Shown one piece after another: positions 1 through 11,849 of a DNA stretch of 64,000 nt. The stretch spans positions 102,044 through 166,043 of the forward strand of contig JSYX01000005.1 in the NCBI GenBank assembly GCA_000787465.1, written 5' to 3'. The position numbers and the translations under genes are program-made. How positions within the stretch are numbered: the stretch's first letter is position 1; the number at the start of each line of letters is the position of its first letter. The notes under the pieces were generated by a model. The model saw only the letters and a list, made by a program, of their open reading frames with translations, was not told the origin of the DNA and made no database searches. Source of the DNA: Thermomucor indicae-seudaticae (taxonomy: Eukaryota; Mucoromycota; Mucoromycetes; Mucorales; Lichtheimiaceae).

Positions 1-3000
1 AAAGCACCCGTCTTGGAGCATAAGACGTTGTGTTCGGAGCAAGAGGTGAGGTGCACGCCTAATTCAAAGAGACAGATGAGTAGGGGTTATCGGGACGAAT
101 AAACTTATAATGACATTACAAGATGAGCAGCCCTCCTCGCAAGGACAATCTTGAATTTGCTGGACACAGGTTCGTATCAATGCGTCAAAAAACTGGTACG
201 CCTGACGGACGATTCCACTGGGCTGCGTTTCGTACAAAGCAATCCTTGTCGATAGAAAAGAAACAGATTCAGTGATTGATTAGAACAAATAAAACCTTCC
301 GGTTTACAAACAAACCTTGGTGGACGAGGTCGTTTCGCATATGGGCTCTTGCATTCCGTCCTTATATCAGTCGTCGTGGAAGAAGTGAATCTCGGTAGCA
401 GGGATATCATGGCATGGGCTGTTGAAACGATTAAGCTTCAATGAAGATATTTGAAGGAGAAGATTTTTGCCCTTTACCAGCACCGTGTATAGAGGCCATC
501 CGATCCAGCTGCAGCTCCTCCAATCTTGCTAACGCTTTTGAAGGCACATCTACCCAAATACCCGTGGAATAGCGTACTATTGGGTCCATATATACATCCA
601 GACTGTCCATGATACGATTCCGCTTATCCATCTTGTAGTAACCAAACACGACCGTTTCAACTGGGCCAATACAATCATGAATATGATGGTTTATCATTCC
701 CATCGTGTTTGCAATACTTACTTTGTACTTTGCCAAACCCAACAAAGTTCTTGACTCCGTCGCTGTCAGAATCCGAAGAGATAGGTTTTCGCATGACTGT
801 TTGTATTGCATTGACGTTGGTGTAATCCCTTTGTTGCGTAGTCCAGTCGACGCGGGCCAAGTGAACCTTGGCATACCGCTGGTCAACATTACACTCTTCG
901 ACTAGATATGATTGTCCTTGATGGATAAAGATGGCGCCTTGGAACGGGGACAAAGTGAGCATGTTGATGTTCTTTCGCTTGATATACTTTACCTTCATAG
1001 ATCTCAAATGGTGCACGCGACGCTTCGATTTCTTCCAAAACCACATTTCGATTGGCAGTGACATCAATCACAGCATAGGTTTCTTCAGTAATGTTACGGA
1101 TATTGACAAACTGTGAAGGGTATGGCCGGAAACGAGAATGAGGACGATACAACTAACCATGCCACATGGCTTAAAACCAAGTCCAGGTGAAAGTAAAGTA
1201 AGAAGCCCAAGCACTTACATTATTCCCGATAGCTGCTAAATGCTCATCGCAAATAGCCTTGATTAAAGGGCCAAAGAATATACGATCCTTTTCCACATCA
1301 ATAGCAAGTTCCTCAGCTGCGCACTGCAAATGGTTTTCAAGAACAAGTGCATTATTTTCCACTTCAAAATGCATATTATCCAGCGGCTTCTCGAACAGTT
1401 CGTCGGGATGGTTCTGTGTAGTTCATCCGGATAAGTCTTTGCATAATATCCCATGGTACACTAGCCTACCGCAAAAAACTGATCCATTGGATTGCTATCG
1501 GTAACCACCATCGATAAAGAATCGGCATTCCGTCGGCCCGCGCGCCCTGATTGTTGCCACTATCGGGACGACTCCAGTTAGGTCAAATGAATAAGGTCTT
1601 TGCGCGCTTTCAGGTTTGTTACCAGAGCAGATATTGACCACGGCATTCCTATCATGATTACAGCATCTACAATTCAAAGCAATGTGTTAGCTACCTTACT
1701 AACCCGAGGCTACCCCTTTACTGATGTACCTAATGAGCCGATATCGACGCCTAATTCTAATGCGTTTGTTGCGACGACGCCCAGTAGCTCTCCGCTAAAC
1801 AACTGCCTTTCAATCTTTCGTCTTTCATGAGGCATGTAGCCACCACGATAGGACATGACCCGTTTCAGCAGATCGACTTTCTGTTTCTTTTCGAGATTCT
1901 CCCTCAGTTGCCTCATTAACAGCTCGCATGTCTTTCGGACCTAGAGTATATTGTGTATCCATCAGCATCTTGTATCCCACAAGAAAACTCACTTTGTCCT
2001 TACATTACAAAACGCAATCGTTCGTATGTTTCGACATAGCAGGTATTCGAATAGGTCAGCGCCTTCTGCTACAGCTCCGCGGCGTCCAGTCTCAGGTGAG
2101 CTAGAACTGAGGAGCGGTGGGTTCCAAACGATCACTATCTGATACCGACATCATCTCAGCTGGTGCATCTTCAACATTGCTTTTCTTGGGACGAACCTTT
2201 TTCCCGCTCGGAGCCCCGTCTTGATTCACTAATTTGATATCATCGACACCAAAGACCAACCTCATGTGCTGCACAACAGATAAGATTAAATTTCATGTAA
2301 CTCAAAACCTTGAATTATCTTATCTTGCGCACCTGGTCTGGACTTTGGATGGTTGCACTGCAGGAGACAAACTGTAGTGAATCGTTGCCATAATAACGGC
2401 ACAAACGTCGTAGTCGCCGCATAATGAACGCTACATTTGTACCGAAAAGGCCATTGTACACATGCAGTTCTATAGTAAATCAGAAACGGGGTTGGGACTG
2501 AGACACACCTTGAAGCCTATGACAAAGGAATCCTTTACCATCCACAACAATGTACCGTAGCTTCATCAAGAACGCGCGCCATCTTGCTGCATTAGGTAAT
2601 ATTGAGTGATGAAGCATATCGGGGTTCGTGAAGATGACGTTCGCGGTTTCTCGAATATGGGCACGTTGATCTGAAGGCGTATCTCCGTCAAAAGTGGACA
2701 CCTGAACGAAGATACAGAACGCATTGGTTACACTATACGGGCATGTTTTTGAGTAGAGTGCATACCATTGTTCCTTCAAGACTAGGGCAACAAGATATTA
2801 GCTCTTGTAATGACCGCATTTGATCTTGCGCCAGCGCCTTTGTGGGAAAGATATACATCGCACGGCTTGAGCGATCACGCAATAATGCTTCCAATACTGG
2901 AATCTGATAAATCAAGGATTTGCCACTAGTAACGAGCAATGAAATGTACATGAGTCTGCTGTGTTCGCGACGTTTAATCAACGAATCTACCTTGCTGTTG

Positions 3001-4055
3001 AAGTCGCCACAATAACATGGTGATTGTCTCGTAAACCTTGAATAGCTTCGGCCTGATGGATATAAAGACGATCGATACCCTTTTGGGACAGAGCGTCGGC
3101 TATTTCTTGAGCTAGTGGAGGCTCAAGTGAACCTATTAACCGAGTGAGGTTAGATATTATAGCGATTACAAACCTTGTATGGCGCGTACCGTATTTTGCC
3201 GATCTGGGAGGAATCTCTCTTTGACTAGCTGGATTATCCAACTGCCCTCGATAAAACGGTTCATTTCGCATTGCAGCGATGATATTGCTCATTGATCTAC
3301 TCTGTTGCTCGTTTTGTAAATCGCTCTCCTCTCTTTCCTCGGTTGCTTTCTGATTGTGTTCCGGAACTGTATCATGGTGTAAAGGCATATGCTGCCGCAA
3401 ACTCGCCTTCAGGCACTCTTCCGGATCTTTTTCCTAAACATTTCATCAATCATTGCTCCACTTGCGCCAAGTAGGTAGCAATAAAAGTTACCTGACTCTG
3501 ACAAGAGTCTATGAAAGCAGACAGTCCCTTTTTAAACTGCTTATTTTGTGTATCAATCAACTTTTTGATCGCTTCCGGCTTCACTTTAGGAGCTTCTCGC
3601 TGCATTTTCCAGTCGTCTCCGCGATTCCCCACCGCCTGCCCGTGTTTCTCGCGTGCTATTCGCTTATTGACCGGTTTGCCAAACTGCACCAACAAGATCG
3701 GCCTTGAATTGTAGTCGTCATCGTTGGTGGTGCTGAAATGCACAAAATCCGGTAAAATGACATTGATCGCCGCCAGATCTTCCAGCTCGACTCCAGGCAC
3801 AGCCGATCGAATGCGATCCCAAGTAATGGCAGTTGTCAGACGTGCATCGCAAAAGGCACAAAAGGTGTTGACATTGGCAAAGAGACGCTCAAGTCGCTCC
3901 AGGCTCTGCGGCAACTCTTTGAGTTTCGCCGAACGACGACGACGAGGCTTCTTCTTGGCAATGACGTCGTTGTTGTTGTTGTTGTTGTTGTTGCTGCTGC
4001 CTGAATCTCTCTCATTGCCAGGTACTTCGTCGTCGATCGGACGTTTCGTATTCAT
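1..4055 (-). CDS. HRQ1: Hrq1-type RecQ-family 3'-5' DNA helicase, 3' end outside window
   Basis: ATP-dependent 3'-5' DNA helicase of the Hrq1 (RecQ4-like) family, expected in the nucleus in crosslink repair and telomere maintenance. Eighteen exons fit one frame: 4055..3492, 3433..3190, 3132..2991, 2925..2766, 2701..2539, 2469..2333, 2268..2197, 2138..2004, 1940..1730, 1666..1623, 1559..1470, 1413..1219, 1152..993, 937..722, 660..478, 418..316, 244..120, 58..<1. The N-terminus has the Hrq1 signature [13 protein letters not shown]. Walker A (TSTASGKS) is built across an intron, followed by VVDELH (Walker B/DEVH-like), SCSATI, ELGVDIG and QQSGRAGRR (motif VI). The C-terminal part has the family's cysteine cluster ([10 protein letters not shown]). 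The N-terminus also carries an Asn run. The stop lies beyond position 1. Identification is from remembered family motifs; the exon joins are inferred. Confidence 0.93.
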
Positions 4056-4342
4056 AACGTGTTGCGTAATCGACAGCTACAGCAATGACAGTAACAAAAA
4101 AATCCGTCGTTCAAAATACGAAACGCTTCGTAACTTGTTCAATGCTGCTGCCCATAGCTTAGCTTCTCATATGAATATTGGACAGCACACTCAATGCTTT
4201 GCTTTACTTTATTGACGGCTCTGACTGAACCCAAGTCTTTATCAAGATCATATGCATATTTTGTGTAACAGGCATTGGATACAGATTGACAATGTCCGGT
4301 TGTTCCCTTTGTTATCGAGGACATCATTGTGAGGGCTTGTTT

Positions 4343-4597
4343 TTAATTAACTTGGCCGGATGCGAGGTTGACAATGATAGCATCCGAATAAAGAAAACGA
4401 TAAGCTTGCTGGACAGATAAGCAAACAGCAGACTTCAACCCAGCAATAAGTTGGCTCAAATCCCAGTGTAAACACTGTATACAGACAATCACAAACCGAC
4501 CATGCGGAAGTTTCTGCGCATTAACGATGAGATCATAAAAGGGGGGGAATCTTACTTGTGCAGCATCATCATACGATCTACTTTTTGAACGTGGCAT
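4343..4597 (-). CDS. Possible 70-aa orphan protein (two exons)
   Basis: Exons 4597..4556 and 4513..4343 join in phase 0 through a short intron with donor GTAAGA, a TTAAT branch-like site and acceptor GCGCAG. The product begins MPRSKSRSYDD and has a cysteine pair in CIQCLHW. I recognise no family. The support is only the tidy splice signals and a continuous frame, so this could be chance. It lies between HRQ1 and the gene at 4982. Confidence 0.25.
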   Translation of the reverse strand: MPRSKSRSYDDAAQVRFPPFYDLIVNAQKLPHGRFVIVCIQCLHWDLSQLIAGLKSAVCLSVQQAYRFLYSDAIIVNLASGQVN

Positions 4598-4902
4598 GAC
4601 AATTCTTAATGCATAATACACTGGCCAGATCATGCAGAACAGGCCATGTGCTCAACTTTAACATTGGGGACAAACCTCCTTACCCCGCCAAGAAAAAAAA
4701 ACAACCTTGATAAGTTAATAAACAAACGTTCCACTTGTTGTTTTTGTAAACAAGAAGAGAGGAGGTCATTAGGGAGCGTCAAAATAGAAAAAGGTCTGTT
4801 TTCATGACCAGGGAGGTGAGAAAAAACGTGGGTCACCTCCTGAATTAGATGAGCATATCCACTATACCATACTTGGTCAAGCATCCGTTTTTCCCTCGCG
4901 GA

Positions 4903-4910
4903 TATAAAAG
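4903..4910 (+). promoter_or_regulatory. TATA box of the small gene at 4982
   Basis: TATAAAAG lies 72-79 bases before the ATG and is followed by a pyrimidine-rich leader (CTCTCTTTTC). This is a typical strong fungal core promoter arrangement. Confidence 0.6.
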
Positions 4911-4981
4911 AGGAAGATCTGCGGAGCGCGCCTCTCTTTTCCCATCACTCTCTTTTCTACAGTTTACTTGTTATCATCGTT

Positions 4982-5221
4982 ATGTCTGAATACCGCGATT
5001 GCTATCAGTACTCTATCCAAGACGGCGACCAAGTGCTTGAATCAGCTGTGCACTACCTGTCGGCTGCCTGCATCGCTCAATGGCTCCAGAAAAGTCCCAC
5101 CGCCAAAGCAACCTTGATCATGGATGACGGTGACAAGATTGATGTACCGGTTTACGCTTTACGCCGACGAAACGCCGTTGTCGCCGACCTACCTGATGCT
5201 CCGTCTGCCATCATAGCTTGA
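4982..5221 (+). CDS. Small orphan protein, 79 aa
   Basis: Single-exon ORF beginning MSEYRDCYQYS. It has a TATA box about 75 bases upstream and a CT-rich leader, so it is probably transcribed. There is no signal peptide or membrane segment. The sequence mixes acidic (MDDGDKIDVPV) and basic (LRRR) patches and ends in an Ala/Ile tail. I recognise no domain. Its length and compact fold-like composition would fit a small cytosolic protein, but a function cannot be assigned. Confidence 0.55.
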   Translation: MSEYRDCYQYSIQDGDQVLESAVHYLSAACIAQWLQKSPTAKATLIMDDGDKIDVPVYALRRRNAVVADLPDAPSAIIA

Positions 5222-6174
5222 AACGCTCTCAACCTCCTTGTCGCTTAATGATAATCCCCCTCCCCCTGCATCACTCTCTAACAGTTCTACCGTGTGCCAA
5301 CAAAAACGCTTACAGCATGCTTTGTATATTTCTTCATCCATCTTTGTATACATCCTCTGTTGTTTTTCTAGCTTTTTTTTCTCTTAAAGCATTTCATCCA
5401 CAAACATTAAAAAGCATGTCTCGTTTTGAAAGTTGCTCTAATACACATGTTTGATATGCAAGTGCAGCATGCAAGTTCTTGGTGTAACGGTCTCCAAGTC
5501 TTAAATGAACAGTCTGTGACCGAGCTTGATGGTAACACCAGCTCGTGCCACAACAACGGGTCATTCGTAAACTCAGTTTCGTTGGTCTCGTCAAAATATC
5601 AATTTTCATATTTCCAAAAGCGTTTCCCACACCCAGACTATGGAAGGTCCAAGTTAATCCCAGCATGCATTCAGGGTTCCGGTTACAATACCATGTACAA
5701 CATCAGTGGTTCCTGGAAAAGCCTGACACACGCACTTGGAATTCGGGACTAGGTCGGCTTGAGAGAAGACGATAGCCTTAACAATTGCATTATCTATCTG
5801 TTCAGGACCTCTGTTCCCCCCGTTCGTTCCAATGGACATCTCTGTCTTTGGGTGCTCGATCGAGAATACATCGTATTCCTTCCTCTATGAGTTCAATCTA
5901 AGGAGAATCATAGTTCAGACGTTGAACTCTGCCTGTTTCTTCAGTTGAGCAAGAGAAAGCCTTTGCTAAGCACAGGCCAATGTACTGCGCAGAAAAGAGA
6001 TCTGCGTATCAATGCACATTAACGATCAGGTGCCAAGCCCCAAGAGCATAAGTGTAAGACGGCTGTATGGAGAAGAAACGTTCATAAGAGCATTAACAAG
6101 CCAGAAGGGTAAAAGAAACGAGGGTTTATTGATGATGATGATGAAAGGATAGAAATGGATGAGATACTGTTCGC
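5222..6174. other. Intergenic stretch with unresolved minus-strand coding potential
   Basis: Between the small gene and MED19. Several medium ORFs overlap at 5394-5839 on both strands (minus-strand pieces of 61 and 90 aa, plus-strand piece of 108 aa). I could not join any of them into one protein or match a family. A degenerate gene or an unrecognised orphan is possible; otherwise nothing is seen. Confidence 0.35.
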
Positions 6175-6944
6175 TTACTGCTGCTGCTGCTGCTGCTCTT
6201 CCAGTTCTTTCTTTCGCTTCTTCTTCTTCTTTTTATGCTCACTATGACTATGACCCTCTTCATCATGTTCATGACTATGTTTTCGTTTCTTTTTCTACAA
6301 ATGATCGCAACAAGTTTACCATAATCCCTTCTTCTGTTACCATCGCGCTCACTCACCTTCTTTTTGTGTTTCCGTTCACCACTCATATCATCGCCTAAAG
6401 CGCGCGCCTTCTGAGTCTCGACATTACTTAGCAGATAGCTTCCTGTCCGTTACCTTCTGTCAAGGCACCAGGATGCTGCTCAGTCGTCGACTCGCCGTCG
6501 TCCGTACCAAGGACAGAAGCATCAAACTTTTTGATATCAGTATCTTGTCTCCTGCATAAAAGAGAGAGAGAGAATAACTCACGCCTGGTATAGGACCCGG
6601 TTTCAGCGAGTAGGCTTCTCTCAGTACATCAAGATCCAGTGGTCGAATCGGTGGTCCATTCTCAGGTATTTGGGGATCTCGCAAGAGATTGAACAAGAAG
6701 CCATCGGGTTCAATATCATTTTTGCCTTAATTATGCCCATTCAGAACACCGACTCCTCTTTTCTAGTTGTAACTGATAGATTACCAGGCAGATCGGCGAT
6801 GTACGGTTGAAGAGTCTGATCAAGCTTGGCGGCTCTGTCTGGTGGTGGGTATGGTCGCACGTATTTGTCATAGATGGGCATCAAATTGTAGTAAGTCATT
6901 AAATCATGACTTCCTAACAAACGCCGAGGATTCGGCGTCGTCAT
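6175..6944 (-). CDS. MED19: Mediator complex subunit 19
   Basis: Subunit of the Mediator head that links transcription factors to RNA polymerase II. Proposed exons are 6944..6785, 6725..6583, 6526..6508, 6442..6357 and 6294..6175, giving about 175 aa. The N-terminal half has the Med19/Rox3 pattern (HDLMTYYNL, IADLPG, PGPIPGFDASVLG). The C-terminus is a lysine/histidine-rich tail (KHKKKKKKRKH, then HKKKKKRKK) ending in six Gln, like the basic tail of animal MED19. The 19-nt exon 3 and its joins are the least certain part: an alternative keeps more sequence but needs a 26-nt intron. The shared frame on both sides supports one gene. Confidence 0.75.
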
Positions 6945-7876
6945 TATTGTTTTTTGTTGTTGTTGTATACGTAAATGAAGTCTGACACGGTAATACGTAA
7001 TGTTACTGTATCGAAACGGGAAGAGAAGGAATGGAAGAGAAGCGACAATTCACAGTCTCTTTTTGACCGCGGAATTTACACACTTTGACCACAGGTGGTG
7101 ATCAATCGTCAACGACCACGCGTTCATTATTCTTTGTTGCTGCCGATCCAAATGCGCTTGAACCAACAATAAATTAGCTACTCTTAATCTACAGGAACCT
7201 ACATACTTAAATAACGTTGTTAAAATTTGATTGCAGCAATCGTTATGATTCTGACGTGGATTCTGTAACGACAACCGTTGTGATTCGGACGTGAATTCTG
7301 TAATCGCATTCGTACACATCAGCTCATCTGTACTTTGCTGTGGATAGCAAGTACGATCATGTTTGCGATGGCATCCGTCATATATTGCTTCAGTTACGTA
7401 ATGGATCTGATATGATACGGTATCGTAGCGTTCTCTCTCTCTCTCTCCATGATCGGGAACCCGGAACTTCTCCGGTGGCGTGCAAGTGGCAGAATCTGTA
7501 AAACCGTTACAGAATCGTTTATTGCAACGGTGTTCCGAGGTGGTTTCATTTGTCGTCAATTGGTCATGGAATTCCCGTTATTGATGTGAAGGAAACGGCG
7601 AAATATCGTTTACATCTGTCTATCGTCTCTCTCTTTTTTTTGTTCTTGGGTAGAGTGTGCATTTAATTAATAGTTACAGCGTCAACTGTCTCTCTGATTT
7701 TTATCAGATCTGCAGATTGATGTTTTTGGTAAGTAGGAGGAATGGTTTGGGTTATCAGATTTAAGAATGTCGCGTGATAGATAATCGCAGGGTCCCAAAA
7801 GGGCCACTTGCATCGCTGGCTCCTTGCGCATGTCTCTCTTTTTCTTCGTTTTCTTTCCGTACCCACTTGTAGTATA
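6945..7876. other. Divergent promoter region, MED19 / MFS transporter
   Basis: Contains the promoters of MED19 (-) and the transporter at 7877 (+). A 169-codon minus-strand open frame (7050-7559) lacks an ATG at its start and shows no family motif, so it is not called. A CT microsatellite-like run sits near 7433-7447. Confidence 0.45.
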
Positions 7877-9721
7877 ATGATGTACAAAGACGAAGAGCAG
7901 AAGCCTTTGCTTGCAACGACCAACACCAGCAGCAGTAGGAGGGACGGTTTTTGCTGCTCGTCCGACAGCCAACAAACTCCATGTTGCAATGAGCCCAAAG
8001 ATGACTATTGCCATCTCGTTGATCAACCTTGGCAATACAAGGCAGTCGCGCTGGCGTGTGCATTGTTTCTGGCTGGTAATCAATAAGCCAATGCTTTTGG
8101 TTTTAATCGCGATAGGGTCTGATCAAGATATCATCATCAGTCGGAAGCCATTTTGCAGCTCATACATTGGGCGCCATGAAAAATACGATCAAGAAGGAAT
8201 TCGGGATCAGTAATTCGCAATATGGTGTCCTTCAATCCAGTGTTTCGATTGTGAATACGATCTTGCCCGTGCTCGGCGGCCTGTTTCTGGACGCATTCGG
8301 AACCGCAAAGGGATCGATCCTTACGACGGGACTGATCACGCTAGGCAACGTGCTCGTCGCGGCCTCTACGTCGCGTGCCCATTTACCAAGCATGATCGTC
8401 GGTCGAATCTTGTATGGTGTCGGCAGTGGTACAGTCGTCATTGTTCAGGAAACCATCCTGAGTCAGTGGTTCAAGGGCCGGAGCTTAGCGGCTGTTGTGG
8501 CCCTGATGATGACGGTCAGCCGACTTGTACGTACCCTCATCTATCTCTATCTTTTTCCTTTGATACATATAGAATAACGTAATTTATATAGGCTTCCTTC
8601 TTAGCACAAGCGACTGTGGTTCCTATCGCCAATTGGACGGGTTGGTACGGCTACGGGTTCTGGGTAAGTGATATCTCTACCACCATGACCCTATTGACAA
8701 CAATCTGATCCGAGTTAGTTTTCGGCCACTCTATGCATATTTTCGCTGATTGTCAATCTCGTTTATCTTGCTCTCCTTCGAAACGTGTCCTCATACTGTC
8801 AGCAGCAGCAGCAGCAAGTGGCTCTTGTCCAGAAACGAAAGAAATCGTTCCGGTGGTCCAATCTGCTCTACCTGCCTCATTCCTTTTGGCTTATTGCGGC
8901 CATGGAGTTTCTTCTCGGTGGTGCCTGGGGTTGTTTCTTGCATATTAACAGGCAAGTATCGAACACTTGCATAATCCCTCGCCAAGCACTCATGGCTTTT
9001 TGCAGTGAATATGTAAAGTTTCGGTTCGGATACGATAATGCTCGAGCAGCTGCTACAGCCAGTCTGGCTCAGATCCTGCCTATTTTCCTGATGCCTATTC
9101 TTGGAGTTTGCGTTGATCGTTATGGCAAACGTACTTGGATGAGTAAGTGGCTTTGCTCGATTTACAAAAACGATTGATTAATGGAACATATTATTAGTGC
9201 TCGGAAGCGCCATGACTTTTTTCGGATCCTTGGTGTCGCTTCAGTACACTCAGCTGACCCCAGTGATAGGCATGCTTTTGTTCAGCGTCAGTTTGGCCCT
9301 GGGGCCCGTTGGCCTCGTATCTTCCGTACCCGTCATCTTGCCCCTGTCGCTCGTGGGCACTGGCATTGGACTGATCAAGTCAGGTACCAACATTGGTGCG
9401 TCCCTTTTTGATATCGCCACGGGACTTTTACAAGATGCAGACCCGCGGCAAGGCTATAGCAGTGTCGTCCTCTTTTTCCTCGGCGTCGGCGCTTTGGCTT
9501 GCCTTGCTGCCGTTGTATTGTGGATCCTCGACCGCACCATTTATAACTCACTGTTGGACCAAAGTGCCAAAGAGGCCAAAGAGAAAACCGATGCCAAATC
9601 TTGGCTGGATACTTCCCAGTTTCGAGAAAAGCTTTGGGTCAATTATATTTATGCGTTTATTTACGTCTTCCTCGCTACCCTGAGCTGGATGCTCTTTTTC
9701 AGATTCGTTCTGTTTCATTAA
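7877..9721 (+). CDS. MFS transporter of the MFSD1 type (lysosome/vacuole)
   Basis: Major facilitator with about 12 membrane helices, closest in style to MFSD1, a lysosomal transporter exporting dipeptides in animals. Exons 7877..8075, 8141..8526, 8592..8663, 8719..8951, 9006..9142 and 9198..9721 give 516 aa. The cytosolic N-terminus carries EEQKPLL, an acidic dileucine motif of the kind used for lysosome/vacuole sorting. Helix-region motifs include GGLFLDAFGTAKGS and GRILYGVGSGT. A poly-Gln run interrupts the central loop. The fourth intron (8952-9005) begins GCAAGT and is a GC-AG intron, because a GT donor there would hit a stop. A start at 7808 is in frame but would add a hydrophobic leader that masks the sorting motif, so 7877 is preferred. 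Confidence 0.85.
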
Positions 9722-9798
9722 GAATCTCCTGTGCATGTACTACTGCTACACAATGTCTCTTTTTATTTTTTAGCACATAAATGCTATCCTGTTTCTTT

Positions 9799-11056
9799 TT
9801 AGAACTTGAAGACCTTGTCCTGAGAGTAGCCAAGTCTAACGGTGAAAGGCAGGGAATTAGCAGAGATTGAGCTTTAGGCATAGTAGTAAAAAAGAAACTT
9901 ACTCTTTCAAGATACCGCTCAGTTCACCTTGGGACTTATCCTTAGCCTTTGGGCCAGCCAGTGAAGCCAACATTGGGTCAGGACCGCAGACAAACACCTT
10001 GAGGCTCTCGGTCTCAGGGCCAGGCAGGTATTTCTTAACCGCGTCGGCCGTCACGAAACCTTGGAGACCTTGCCAGTCCTTGGGAGGACGGTCCAGGGCG
10101 TAAACGACCTTGAACCGGTCAGGATAAGCCTTGGCATAGCCATCCAATTCGTCCTTCAAAAGGATGTCCTCTTCGGTTTGGTTGGCAAAGATCAAGGTAA
10201 TCTTGGTCTTGTCGTCGCCCGACTTGGGATCAAACACTTTGCGAATGATTTGAAGCATGGGCGTGATACCGGTGCCACCGGCAATCATGCCGACGTTGTC
10301 GACACGGCCTTCGGCCCAGTTGTACTTGGGAATAGGTCCCTTGATGTCCAGCGTGTCGCCAATCTTGAGGTTGGCAATATGCTTGCTCATTTTGCCTTCG
10401 GGGTACGTCTTGATGATAAAGTCAACATAGCCCTTGGCCTGAATAATAAACAAAGTGAGTATATAATTGACCTTCCTTCCTTCTTTCGTTCGTTCGACTT
10501 GTACATACATCATCAGGAGAAGTAGGCGTATAGGGACGAATAACATAACCAGGGGTACCATCTTTCTTGGTAATAGGATAGCGCGTAATCACGCAGGATG
10601 CGACGGGTAAACCAGCAACGTGGTTTTCCGAAGGCAGTGCAAACCGGTACAAGCTCGTGTTATGATTAATAGGCTCTACTTTTTGCAACTTTATTTACAG
10701 CACGTTAGTCTTTTCATGAAAGTTTCCTACTACTGGAAGTCGTACCTTGAAAGGCTTGAACTCGTTAGGGTCAAAGGCAGGTTCAGCAGGCTTTTGGCTG
10801 ACCGTAGCTGTGTTTTGGTTGTAGTAAATACCACCCGCTACACCGAGACCAGCAAGAGCAGCAAGCAAAAGACCATTACCGCCGCCGCTGCTCTTGGCTT
10901 TCGCTTGCGAAGCAAACGAACGCGCCTTTTAATCACGCGATTAGCGACAACAAATCCAAAAAGGGGCACTACCGAATATTCCACCTGAGTGTTGCGGATA
11001 TGCGCCTTGGTGGCGGTACGAAGCGAGCCAGCTAATGCAGTCGTTGCAAATCGCAT
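9799..11056 (-). CDS. MCR1: NADH-cytochrome b5 reductase, mitochondrial
   Basis: FAD enzyme that passes electrons from NADH to cytochrome b5 and other acceptors; Mcr1 sits in the outer membrane and intermembrane space. Exons 11056..10985, 10925..10746, 10688..10509, 10438..9903 and 9835..9799 give 334 aa. The N-terminus is a basic, Ala/Arg/Ser-rich presequence (MRFATTALAGSLRTATKAH) followed by a Gly/Ala/Leu membrane segment (LLLAALAGLGVAGG). FAD-binding RPYTPTSPDD, the NAD-site glycines GMIAGGTGITPMLQ, and the family C-terminus LGYSQDKVFKF are all visible. It ends tail to tail with the MFS gene, leaving 77 bases between. Confidence 0.95.
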
Positions 11057-11701
11057 TCTGTCGTCGTTGTTGTTGTCGTAAAACGAGCAAGGCAAAAAAG
11101 ACGCAACTCAGGCCCTGAAATTCGTTCGGCCCGAAAATGGTGCGAAGCTTGCTTAGAGCCCGATTACTAATAGAGGGCAAACATGACACCATGCTACGTC
11201 ACGTCTGTAACTATAAAGAAGCCTTTCGATGCCTAGGTTCAAATGAAGAAATGCCGCGTATTTGATGTCGAAGGCACTCAGTTTCTCTGGAACTCGCTTT
11301 CTGTAGAAACAAATTCATGAAAAACCTGTACATTCCAAAGCAAGGGTCTGATAGACAGACGTATACAATAAGGAATGGACAACGTTCAGTTTTGCGATCT
11401 TAATTGCCACCTTTCTCCATACAATATTTGCGCCGCAAATGTTCTACACCCCACGCAGAAAACCTGAATAGAAGCATCATATTACAAAAGCGATACCTCT
11501 ACAAGGTAGCTTTTGATAAAGCAGAAAGCTTGTAAGTAAAGCTAGGTTGTCAACCGTATCTTGATGGCCTTCCGGCGCTGATAACCCAGGGGCCGAACAA
11601 CAAAACGTCTGCTATTTATCGAACTGTTGGCATATTGTTGCATGTGATTTTGCTGTATCAAGATGTGTTATGGACCGCCAGTCCTGTATTTCGACGCATT
11701 A
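11057..11701. other. Gene-poor region upstream of MCR1
   Basis: Promoter side of MCR1. I see no ORF with family motifs and no RNA gene signature. Confidence 0.5.
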
Positions 11702-11849
11702 CACATAAAGCCCGGTTTTTAACCTACTAATTTTCCACTGACGAGCGGTCAGTTGGCCGACTGACTTCTGCTGGCTAGTTGTGTTAGTCGGCTACGTAAC
11801 TTACCGCTAGTCAGTAGGAAACTAGTGGCTAAAAACGGGGCTTTATGTG
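11702..11849. mobile_element. 148-bp MITE with long terminal inverted repeats and TA target duplication
   Basis: The ends CACATAAAGCCC and GGGGCTTTATGTG are inverted copies. The inverted match extends, with scattered mismatches, for about 50 bases from each end, so almost the whole element can fold into a hairpin. It is flanked by TA on both sides (11700-11701 and 11850-11851), the target duplication of Tc1/mariner elements. An inner near-palindrome around GTCAGTTGGCCGACTGAC marks the centre. It has no coding capacity and is therefore a non-autonomous element. Copy number elsewhere in the genome is unknown. Confidence 0.8.

Larger units (their letters stand above)
4056..4981. other. Intergenic region between HRQ1 and a small + strand gene
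   Basis: This stretch holds the HRQ1 promoter and the promoter of the gene starting at 4982. The only coding candidate I can assemble is the weak two-exon minus-strand ORF at 4343-4597, listed separately. The rest shows no coherent coding signal. Confidence 0.5.

Noticed and set aside
7050..7559. 169-codon minus-strand open frame upstream of MED19
   Set aside because: It begins at a TTG rather than ATG, contains a low-complexity Arg/Glu run from a CT repeat, and shows no family motif.
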